From NCBI RefSeq assembly GCF_900496995.4, contig NC_044030.1, forward strand, positions 16,242,851-16,306,850: a DNA stretch of 64,000 bases, read 5' to 3'. Within the stretch, counting starts at the first letter, position 1, and every line of letters begins with the position of its first letter. The notes beneath the pieces were generated by a model that ran no database searches, was not told where the DNA came from, and saw only the letters and a program-made list of their open reading frames with translations. A program made the translations under genes and the position numbers. Of this stretch, positions 49,122-61,200 are shown piece by piece. This DNA is from Aquila chrysaetos chrysaetos. Taxonomy: Eukaryota; Chordata; Aves; Accipitriformes; Accipitridae.

Positions 49122-49235
49122 TCAGGCCTGCAGAGCACAGAACTGCTGAAACACAGCCAGTATGTGGTGGTCCAATTCAGCTGTAAACAGGAGGTTCTCT
49201 AGGGTCACCATGTACTGCTGGATTATCTGGTGATG
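49122..49235 (-). CDS. NCBP1: NCBP1 exon 23 (terminal coding exon)
   Basis: 114 nt: [37 protein letters not shown] and TGA. Acceptor TATCTGCCAG|C. The C-terminus is identical in length to the human protein. Confidence 0.98.
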   Translation of the reverse strand, partial: HHQIIQQYMVTLENLLFTAELDHHILAVFQQFCALQA

Positions 49236-52200
49236 CTGGCAGATAAAAAACAAAAACAAAACAAAAACCTTTATTGTTTTCATCTATCCATACATAAGAA
49301 CAGGTAGAGAAGTCAAGGCATGTAAAAATCACAGGTCAAATGTTTTCATCAAAACTGTCAGGCACATGTCATTTCCACACCACAGTAGCAACTGACAAGA
49401 AAAACATAATGCACAGCCACTAGTGATTGCAAGAAGAAAGATGTGCTGAAATCCTGTCTTGAGGAGCACTGTGCTCCCTGTAGCTCTTTACTCTTGGACC
49501 CTGAATTGTGTGCAGGATACCATGCAACTGCAGAGATATCCTAGAAGAATCATATTTGCTTTCCTTTGACGCCACATCAACTACCAAGGAAGGGTTCAGC
49601 CCAAGGGAGAATTATACCACCACTCCCATTCTTCAACATATCTTCTGCTTGCACAGGTATAATTTTCTATTACTATCACTTTCATCCAGCAACCTGTGCT
49701 TATTACCTGATTCAAGAATTCAAAATTATTTTTAATATTTATGCATCTTATTAAAAGGAATTCTGCAATATTTTAATCCACTTATTTAAAAGACATCTAT
49801 TTTAGTATTCTTGTTCGCTCAGAACTTTGCCCTTACTATAAAAATACAGTTAAGAGGAGCTCAGTGAAATTCATAATCACATCTTGGTATCTTTTTGCAG
49901 TATGCTCACAGTGTGGGAATTAATCAAGGACCAGTCACTCCACCAGTCTGTGGCAGAGATGTGGCCAGAACCAGAGCTGCGACCTAGCCCCAACACAAGT
50001 CTTCAGAGAAGATGTGCTGCTGCTGCCTATTGCTACTCTCATGGAGTGCTGAGTTCTCCAGCCACAAAGCTTGTCTATCCAGCATGTCCCTGCCCACAGC
50101 CTTCCAAACTGAGAAATGAAACTTACCTGCAGGAAGATCTGCTGCAACCTCTCTATACAGCTCTTGTACCAAGGTGTAAATACATCAATTCCACCAGTCT
50201 CACAGCGCACCAAGTGCTCAGTTAACAACATAATGAAACGCTGCAGGAGAGGAAAAAGAATACTTAAGTCTCGTCAAATGAAAGCAGGATCCTAACCTCA
50301 AGTAAGAGGATCTGGGGGACAGAAGCTTTGAACAGCAACGTGAGAGCAATTATTTTGCTTGGCAAACACTGCATTTAGTAAGCAAATAAAACCCAGTTAC
50401 CTTCTGGTTGTTCAGGAAACTGTATGCTAGCAGAACTCCTCTGTTCCTCAGCACTTGAAACTGAACAGATCTTGCTCAGAAGCAGTCTTTGCAAGGGGAT
50501 GATCTGGATTGACTCTAACCCATAGTAAACCCATCAACCCCTTCCCCTATTCTTATTCCAAGAAGATGCCCAAGATACGAGTGACACTGAAACCTTATAA
50601 ATCCAATAACTTTAAAACCCGAAGGTGAGAAGAGACTTTGCCCATCATTACCTGGAATATAACAAGGAAGAGATTCTTTTGCTCACTCTGGGCTGACTCT
50701 ACTTTCTCCTGCAAGCGCTCTATCTGCTCTTCTAGCGGTCCATCTTCCCGATCGCTGCTTCGGTCGTCGTCATCATCATCATCATCACTGTCTCGCTGTA
50801 AGTGACAACACAAGACTAACTAGCAACTTGTGGATGCTGTTAATGCCCTCCGGTTCCACATGTGAAAAGGTCTGCAGAGCAACTGAAAAGCAGCAACTGA
50901 AGCTGCTCTGTAGCTTGGTAAGTATTGTGTTTTGAAAGACATTAACTTTCAATATAAGTCAGGGAAGAAATTTGGAAGGAAAAATGCCAATACGGGAAAG
51001 CCCTGAATCAAGATTTCAGAGAAACCAGTGCAAGCTTAAAGATTTACCAGTCCTTTATTTAGTGGAAACACAGTAAAAAGTAATACCCCTGCTGACTTTA
51101 TCATCACCAGATAATGAACAGCTTTTTAAAAAAAATCCAGCGTAGATATTTTAAATTGTGTCTACTGCAGCAGGGCAGGTAATTAATTCAATGAACAGTT
51201 CCGAAATCTCAGGGCTCCAAAAATATAAAGCACTTTGTGCAAGAACTCACAGGAATCCAGCTGGTTAGCACAAAAGGAAGACTAGAGACTGCAACCCATG
51301 GTGTTGAAGTGGGGACTCCCTATATTCATGATCAAAAGGGATGGTTTCAGACTAGAAAGGGTCAGCACGGAAACCAAACTAACTAGGAACATGGCATGTT
51401 GTCATTACCTCAAAAACAAAACAAAACAACACAACAACAACAACCACAAAATACACGTAAGTACCAGACTTGGGAGGTCAGGTAATGAAGTATTCCACAA
51501 GACTACAACGGACATAGGAGGAAAAGCAGAATCTGATGGATTATGGTACATTTAAATACAGATATTGCTTGTCTCATAGGATTGTCTCTGTGCAAAAATA
51601 CCCACAAATTAACATCTCAAAACTTCAAATATTTGAAAAAGGAGCATGTGCAACTTGTGACAAATATAGGGCCATGTGTTAACTCACCTACTGCATAGCA
51701 AATGAAAACTCAGAAGATAGTTACAGCCCTGAATCAGCATAAAAAATAAAAATTACTTACCAGAGCAAGTGAGAATTTAATTTTATTCTCTCTATAGGAA
51801 CTTGCTTTTTCCCCATCTACAGAGGTTTCCTGAACTCAAAACGCTAAAGGACCAATAAGACCTAAGAGAAAGCATGTAAGCCTTGGACTCATTCCATAGT
51901 AAGGCAATCCACTTCATGCTGGGGACATCAAAACTTGACAGCTTACTTCCCCCTAAAAGGAATGGTCATGCAGCAGAGCAACAGCCTGCAGAACTGCTCA
52001 CTGTTGCATACAAATGTTTCTTCCTAAGACAATACTCATTTAAAGTACTCAGTAGTAAAGAGCTGCAGCAAGAGACAAGTACAGAAATGAGAACACTGGT
52101 ATATTTGTTTAGAGATGCCAGAGAAGCTCTCTGCCTCACACTAAGATCAATGAGTGCATGTAGGTCTTCAAAAATTACAGGCATTTATTAACTGCTGGTC

Positions 52201-55200
52201 AGTGTAGATTAAGGATGCAAGCAACTAGGATGGCTGTTGCTGGGAGTGAAGGAAACAAGATGAAGGGGCTGGGATGAACTCACACTGGCAAACTGTGAGG
52301 TATTAGTGATCTCTCACCAGAAACTTCTGGAAAAATAACTGACTTGTGCAGGTTTCTTCAGAAACCATCAGCAGCCTCTGTGCCATTATTGTGGTTTAAC
52401 CCCAGCCAGCAACTAAGCACCACGCAGTGCCAAATTCTGACATTAACTTCATCCGAAGTTTTGGTGCTAGCTAAGGGTTTTGTGCTGGTAATCATACTCA
52501 CAAACTACATACAAACATGGAAATTCTCTCTTGCTCTTTGCAACTCTCAGTGTGTTTATAAACTGACTTCATTCTATCGTGACTAAGTATTACATTCAGC
52601 CAAGCTTCCTTGGAGCCCGTCTTTTGCAGCTGCCACATTAGACACTGTCTCACCCCATTTTACTGTCCCACTTGGGACAGCAGAACACAACAGCGGCTGC
52701 TTCCTCATCAGTTTGTTGTATATAGTAACCCAGATCATGCAAAGGAATTCAGAAAAATATGCTGGAAGAAGGAAGTGACAGATACCAGTGTCAGAATCCA
52801 GCAGCATCCATCAGAAGAACAGTAACAGCCAACTTTTCAATAGCAAATAGCTGTTTCCGTGCACTTCTGCATGGAAGCCACAAGAGTACTCTTTAACAGA
52901 ACTTACTGTAAATATTTTGTAACTGTTCTTATTGTTATCTAATAAGGTCATTGCAATCCAGATTAGAAGGCAAGTGGAAGACATGCTCGTATTAGATGAG
53001 AAACTTGTGAGAGAGAGCTTGAACAGGGCAAATACATATGAATTCTCCTAAAGATTTTATTGAATTTTTAGGTTATAGTTACCATTAGAAAGGTGGACTG
53101 AGAACATACATCCAGTTTTTGATGTCTTAGCGCTACGGATGACCACGTCTGCAGACATGCTTCCTGACAAATTTATTCAGTCCTTCCCAAAATCAACTGT
53201 GTGTCAGTCTGACAGCATGCAGGTTTGTAAAACATAACTTAAAATAATTAAAAATTACAAACAAATTACTTACTCTTTTGTGCTGCCTGGCCAATCTTGC
53301 CTTAGTCTCCTCCAGTTCCTTGTGAATCTTCAGAACATGTTTATTCATCTTACGAATTGTGGAATGTAAGATCTCCCAGATATAAAACCTAGGAAAGACA
53401 GAAAGCTCAAAACACTACATTACACACTACTCCAATATAGAAAACTAGATGTAGTTCCTTACATAAAAATGTATCTGGGGGCATTTAAAAAACTTAGCGT
53501 CATCTAAGACATCTACTAGAGTGAGCAAACACTCGCCATATAGGAAAGCATACCTGTAATGTAAGAAAGCTTAACAGTAATTTCTTTCCTATTTTTTGCA
53601 GTACACTTCCAAACCAGCATTGTCATTTATACACGTACTGCAAGACTACCAACATCAAATTGACTTTGCAGTCCAAACAATTCTCCCGTTCTCAAGAAGC
53701 AATGTATCAATGGCGGTACAAGTTACATAACTCAACCAAAGGCCAGGACCACACTAAGCTAGCAGCAACAGACTTTGTCTAGAAATAGGTACAGTGTTCT
53801 GCTTTGGCAGGCTTAGAGACTACTTGCAAAATGACATGCTGTTGTGGTTTAACCAGGACACATGCTAGCAACATTCTTGCACTGTCACATAAACATTCAT
53901 ACCCCAACTCAGAAAGAAAAATGCTAAAGTACATCTTTTGTAGAAGGAGAAAAGGCTTCACTGTACCTTCTTCTTCCACTACTCAGTTTTCATAGATTAA
54001 ACTACGTACTGGGCACTTAAAATAGTAATTCAGAGACAAGTAACAACCCAAGACAAATTCTTGTTACCTAGTAAAATCATGTGCAAGCTCTGAAGAGAAG
54101 ATCCAGTTTGCTACTGCAGCACAGTCAACAATTTGTGTCCGAATCATCTTGTCCACAAGCACAGCAATCATCTATATTTTGTGAAAGACATTGCACACAC
54201 AATCTGTGTAAAGTATTCCAGCCTCAGATAAAACCAGCGATGGTTTGATGCAACTCTATGTTAGTGATATTACTGGGTAATTTCAAATACTTTAGGAAGC
54301 TGGGTAGTTTAGCCTAAAACTGCTCAAATTAGGGGATCTGTATAAATTACATAAAGCATTCTAATATTGTTTAACAACCTTTTCTACTTCTTGTGAAAGT
54401 GATATATCACTCTGTTACATACATGCTTCCATAAAAAAGCAAAAAATACAAGCATCACAGTTGGAAGTGAGGCCTTAAAAGACACAAGTGGTAGTATTTG
54501 ACCTCGACGTACTCAAACCAGAGCATATATACCGGTCAGATCACCATAATGAAGGAGCTACTGTTAGCCTACTCTCCTTGAACTGCAACGGTCTTCAAAT
54601 GTGACAGTATGCTCTTCTCTACAGGACCTATTAATTTCAGGACAGAGCTAGTGCTGTGTAGTCAATGGAAATGCTTATTTGCTACAGGCACTGCCATCAT
54701 TTAGGGGGGGTTGCAAGCAACCTAGCAGGCAACTGCAGAGAGGAGTTACTGACTAAAGCAGTTGCAAGCTGTTCAGAAAAAAGGCTTATCTTGGTTACTC
54801 ATGTGCTTAAATGCCACAGTATCTAAGAACCACAGGCTGCACTGTATTTATCCTTACAACCACCCATTGTCAAATAAGGAAGTGTAACAAAGCTCCTTTT
54901 AAGGAAGGAAAATTAAAATAACTGAATGAATCATACAGAAGACTCAGCACTCGACTTTCAAGTCCCAGGATAGCATCCTATGCTCTATTTGTCTTTCTGT
55001 ATTGCCAGGAAGAATTTCTGATTACTTAGCCTGATCTTCCAAGAAACACAGACCTAGGATTTTGAAAAAACATTTAATCTCAATGTTGAAGTTTCTCTTT
55101 ATGAAGTCACCACCACAACCTTGCTTATAGGTCCAGGGACTACTGATTCATATTGCTAAATCACTATCTGCAGCATAGATCACTCATTAGCACTATATGC

Positions 55201-58200
55201 CTCGTGAATACTGCTGATAGGCTGAACCAAATCAAAGGACGTTCCCATAGACATGGGAGTAGGGTGAGCGGCATGAAACAGACTCTGGACAAGTGTCCTG
55301 CTGTGCAAGCACCATTTGTTCTGTGTGCCAGGGAGGTTGTGGACTCAGGAAATAAAGTGCTTGACCAGAAGCAAAAGACTGAACTGCAATAAATGCAAGA
55401 GAGGAAAACTTAAGTTGCATGATCAAGTAGAATAGCAGACCTTTGTAACTTTTGCACGTGGTATTTCTTAAAGCAATCTTGATTTATTCATAAAATCAAA
55501 CATGACTGTTTAGTCTAGGTTTGAAACCTCCATCTCAGTTTGGTCATGCTGCAATGCAAAGGAACAACGAGGATGTGGATATTAGATTGCAGTAATGTAA
55601 TTTCTTCTGATCCAGTTAAATGGCAGTAAAAAGTAGGTCAGACTGTAATTGTCACATTTTCAAGGTCAGTAATTTGGGTAGGAAGTTTAATATATTAAAA
55701 AAATCCTGCTTTTTTGATGTTTTTACTGTACTTAGAAGAGAGGTGACATGCTTCATAGGTATCTTCTAGGCGCTCAGTTTTTCCCCTAGGAATGGCCCAC
55801 AGGTCCAGTGGCAGATGCAACGATTACCCCTTGCTCTCAGTGGCATCACTTCTGAAAGTCTGGCCTATGCACCTGTGAGGTACAGACCACTTTCAAGCCC
55901 AATAAAGTGTAACACAAACACACCAGTAAGGAATACATGAAATAATTAATGCAGGAAAATTCAGCTTGAGTTCCTTATCAATTTCTATTTATAGAAGAAT
56001 GACAGCTGAGGGAGAAAACAACTGCTGTGAAGCAACTGAACAGCTTAAACAACTGAGGCATTTTTCATAGGTCTTTTAGGGTGTTATTTCCTCTGGCTCA
56101 AGAATGAACATAATCATGGCACTGTCAGACTGATCTGTTCTGAACAGGCACTGACTGCAGCTCTACTCACTCTACCCACACACAACAGTGACTTCAACAT
56201 GAGCTTTGTGGAATAACTGTATGGCTTCCACTAGCAGTTGGGGGGGGGGGGGGAAATCCCTAACAAACCCCAGATTTCCACATTTCTAAGAATGTGGCCT
56301 GCTTTTGATATGAGATCTACGTCTTATTTCAATTTACACATCTACACTGTTTTTCAATTTTTTAACAGAATCATGATTTTCGCAAAAGTTATTCGCTTGT
56401 ACAACAAACAGCATAGTATGAATCTGAGTCAGAATGACAGCCTTGGCCCTCCCACAATGAACTCTGAGGAAGAAGTGGCCTCACTGATGATATATATTTT
56501 ATTTCCAGCCTTCATTTTAGGCACTAGTAACAACCAGTAAATACAATTTGAACTTTCCGTCAAATAAGATGACAACAGACAAGTTATTTTTAAAGGATAT
56601 AAAGCAAACTGTAATGGTTTTTATTAAATATGACCTCTGTGAGTTGAAACTCACAAAGATACTTGACACTGCAACCTCTTACCTGTGGATGATTCTTCCA
56701 AACCTCATATACAACCCTCAGAACATGGAGTTTCCCCTCATCGCTTTCAGCAAGTGTTTTGAAGACTTCATGAAACCTTTTAATAGATGTAAGTAGTCAG
56801 TGGAGGGGTTGGGATCAGGTCAAAAGAGCAGCAGATAGAAGGCAAGTGGTTTAGACTGGCCAAAAGAAAATTTTGTGACTATCTCCACCAATTCTTGAAC
56901 AACTATTCCCTGGAAAATACAACCATCCTGAGCTAAAATAGGCTACAAAGACATGACAGCTCCTAAAAGCAACTTAAATCTTAGTGGTGAACCTAGTCCC
57001 TGAAGCTGGGCTACATTTCTCATACTCTTAAAAGCAGGAGGCACTTTCATGCCTCGTGTGCTTATCTATACACAGCTGGAGCAAAATTTGCTGCCTTGAG
57101 CCTTAGACCTTCCTCTTGATATGTGTTTCCATAACCTTAGACACTTATCCAGTCTGCCTCTTTCTGAAGGAAATGCTGCTAAAAGCCTCTATTTTAGCAG
57201 AGTTACGCTGACTGCTAGACTGCAGTCAGAACCCAGCTTATTGTAATATAACTGTAGTGTTAAGAGGCTCTTTTTCATCTCATGGCTGCCACTGTTGGTG
57301 TGCAGCAGTGAAAATACCATGGCTCTAAGTATTCATGTCACCCTGCCTCTTGCACCACTGATTATAGGTTACTACCTACAGCTTCTTATCAACATTGCCT
57401 CTATAAAGCTCCCAGGTGCATGTTTTTGTAACAGCTTTATGTATCTTTAAGGACAGATAGAAAAATAACTCGTTAAGATGCATGTGACTACCTTTCATGT
57501 ATTAAACCACTTAAGAGCAACTCCAAAGCACACAGGATTAAAAATCAGTTATTTTCTCTCATTTTGCTAAAAAAGGTGCAGTAAATTCTTTAGAAGTTAA
57601 AGCATATCTTTAAGGGATGCCTTCTGAAGTATTTTAGAATGGATTTTACTGTTCTTTGGTAGACAGAAGTTTACAGCAGACTGCTCTGAAGTTTCATGTT
57701 TTCTTTTTTTTTCCTCATTTTTCATCCAGACGTACAGTACGAGATATTGTGGTGTGAGTTATTGTGGTGCGAGTTACCCAGTGATTCAAATGTGAGGAGA
57801 AACCCTTGCTCCTCACCATAATCAGCAAATGAGTAATTCTGAAATGGAGTAACGTTCCAAACCAGTCTCATTTGTTTGATTTACATCACATGGCTGTAAT
57901 GTACACATTTCTGTTAATTCCACCCACATATATAACCTAGGATTTACACTACAATTCCTTCAGTAAGCAGTGTCATTAGTTCTCTTAATCATAGTGCATT
58001 GTGGAGCACCTAAAACATTGCTGAAGCTTGCATTCCAGTTCTTCTATCATGCATTTCGGTGTCAGAATTAACAGTTCTATAAGCCCCAAAATAACGCACA
58101 TATTACACTTACTTTGCCAGGGCACTGAAGGAGTGGCTGAAAGACTTTGCAGCTAGATGGAGGAGAGTCTGAACAAAGACTTCTATTTTCAGAGGGTTGA

Positions 58201-61200
58201 AGGTAAACCCTTCATCTGCAAGTTATTTAAAGTTGAAACTGTAATTACTTCAAGTAAAGCATGTAAGCTACTCATAAAACTGTAGTGATAACTTATGGTT
58301 TTAACTCATTTCACAAAAGAGTTTCATCAACAGGGTTTTGCAAGACTCAGCAGTGAGCTACTAAAGACTTTTATGCGGATCTTCAGGCTCCCATTTTGCC
58401 AGGGAGAAAACGTGCAGAAAGAATTCCAGGTCAGGGAAGAAGCTATCAGAGACACAGCTGCTCTACCAACATGTAACAGTGCTGATGGACAGCAGCAGAG
58501 AAAGACAGCAAAGGAAACTGGAGAGTTATGCACCAAGCTGAAGGCCTGGCAGACCATAAAGAAGCGAGAGTGGATGAAGAGAGGGGAAGGTAAGCATGAT
58601 TACGATACAGAGGTTGGCTATTTAATGACATGGGAGAAGGGTCCAACAAGCATGCATAGCAAATATGGGTACTAGGCGTGAATGGTGCCAACTCCCCTCC
58701 GGTAGCTGCAGCTACCTGCAGCTGAAGACAGGCAGGAGGGAGAGCACTCATTAGTGGGTGATGTCTAAAGCAAATCAGGAAACATGACTGTGGATCCCAC
58801 GGCAAAAAAACTCAGATCGTTGCTGCTCACTGCTTGTATAACAGAACACCTGCAGATATTACAGAAAAGTTGAAGCTGTCCCCATTGTAAAGATCACTTC
58901 TTAATTCTCTGTCTCGCACTCCTTCTCACTCCCTAAAACGCACAAGCGTTTAAGAACCAATGCTGTCTGTGTCTGCAAAGCTACAATGAACATGAGTGGA
59001 GTTCCATCCTGAGTTTCTATTCATGGAAGACTACAGCCAGCAGGCTGGCTATCTTATCTGTCGTGGGAGTGCACCAAGGGAAGGGAAGCTCTCAGGGCAC
59101 AAGCGCTGAATCTCAGAGGTGAGGATAACAGCATGAACTGCACTCTTGCTGAAGGCAAGGGAAAGTTAAGTTCTTTCATGCCACATCTGTCAATAATCAC
59201 AAGAAAACACACCTTAAGCACTAGGTTACCTCTGTTAAGAAAAACAGGCCTGCCTCTGCATGTAAGATGTTTACAATAACCCCTAACAATGGTGCATTAT
59301 TTCCATTTACTGATAAATTTAAACCAACTATTAGAAGGAAAAGCATACAGTTCTGTTCACCACCACACTTACAGCTCCAAAGGATGGCAGATCATTCTAC
59401 ACACAAAAGAAATTACAGCCTGCCAAAGCCTAGCAGCATATATCTTACCATCATCATCATCCTGGTTTGGATTGGGCACATCTTTTAAAATGCTGAAGAT
59501 TTCATCATTGCTGGCCTTATTTTTAATTGCGATTGTTAAACAGAGTGCCACAGTATATCCAGGAAGAGACCCTAAACAAGAGCAAAGAGGTCAAAATATG
59601 TCGAAGGCAAGTGAGTATTTTTAACACCAGTTTCTCTCTCAGAGAAACAAGTACACTTCCCAACTACACCTAAAACTAGCTGTTTCTAATATCATTGTCC
59701 ACATCACTATTCCATAAAACTGCTCAAGACTTTTCCTGGTCTTCACATTAAATACAAAACTTCCAGTAGAACCTTTAGAACTGAGGTCAGGTAATCACTC
59801 TCCCGTCTAAAGCTCTACTTCAGCTTTCACGAATATCCTAAAAATACAATACTTCCTTGTTTTTCCTCACTGTATCTTTGACGATGACACTTTCATGCTT
59901 AGGATTGTCTTTACACTGAGTAGTAAAAGGAATAGTAGTAAAAGGAATAATAATGTATCTCTCTATTTCAATCTTTATGTCATCTGCTGCCTCTGTATGC
60001 TTCATTAAACCAAGTTCACTGGTAAAATCTTCTACTGTTTCATGAAGTTCAAAAAATAAACTCACATTATCACTTTATATGCTGACTTTTGCATAGTATT
60101 TGCCCAAACAGGGGAAATAGATGAATTTTCCAATTTAGACTTCCGGCAAACAATGCTGCACAACACCACAACCACCTCAGCAAGAGTAACTTCATGTATC
60201 TGGATTTTCTTTTCTTCATAAAGTAACAAAGAGGATTATAGTACAGAGCTCCAGGCTTAATATGTATTAATTGCTCACATGAAGCATATTTACCCATATA
60301 AAAATCATGCATATTTATTTCAGCTCTATTCTTCTCTATGAAGGCAACTGATATTACAGTCTAATGTGCTCCCTTGCTCTGAAACACTATTTTCTTCAAC
60401 TTGACCCCTCAGTAACTTTAATACTTACTATTACTTTCATCTCCATATTTGTAAATGCACACTGGATTAGCAGGACTGAGGACAGAAAAACTTGCAGGAA
60501 CAATGTCTATTATTCGCTGATGGTAGGAGAGTCTGGAAATAACAAGTTTCACAGTAGTAGAATTAAAATGGGAGTAACACCAAGGCTAATTCTAAAGTGA
60601 CTGCTTTATAATGGTTTTCCTATATTTAACTTTCATAGAACAAAAATCAGGATGTTTATACAACATAATGGTAGTTTCTGCTGGGCAGTAAGAGCTAGGT
60701 AAACCAAATTTACTAGTAGATGCTTTCTATTTGAACTCTGTGATGCTAGAGTTTCATCCTCATCCAATAAATTTAGCTTGTGAAAAGATTTAGAGGCTGC
60801 CTGGTAGGATGTTTTATGCAAAAGCCTAAGATGCGCTGCAGAAAACTAGTTAAGACGTTGGTATTCAAAGCAGAAAAAATATTAAACTGGATGTCTTCAT
60901 TTTACTTTCCAGCTTATTTCACTCCCACAAAGGCTTAATTTTACTAACAGAGTTTTCAGTGAAATGGAAGAGTGCCACAGAAAAATGGCATTCGTTTTGC
61001 AGCACAATACTTTCACACTTCCTATACTGAATTCATCCAAAAATGGATGAATGTTTTCATGTAGGATACTGAGTAACATAGGCTTTTTGAACATTTTGCT
61101 CTTTCTCTCTCTTATATCCCCCTATCTCAACAATTTTAAGTCCAGCCCTGATTGTGTACTCCTGTTGTTGGGTTTGGGGTTTTTGTTTGTTTGGAGGGTT

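Noticed and set aside
53843-53854. TGTGGTTTAACC in NCBP1 intron 19, like the LTR start at 52390
   Set aside because: Only 12 bases match and the following sequence diverges at once, so it cannot be called an LTR.
58295-58675. A 126-codon open frame antisense to NCBP1 intron 16
   Set aside because: A charged, coding-looking composition but no family and no promoter, in an intron of the opposite strand; most likely chance.
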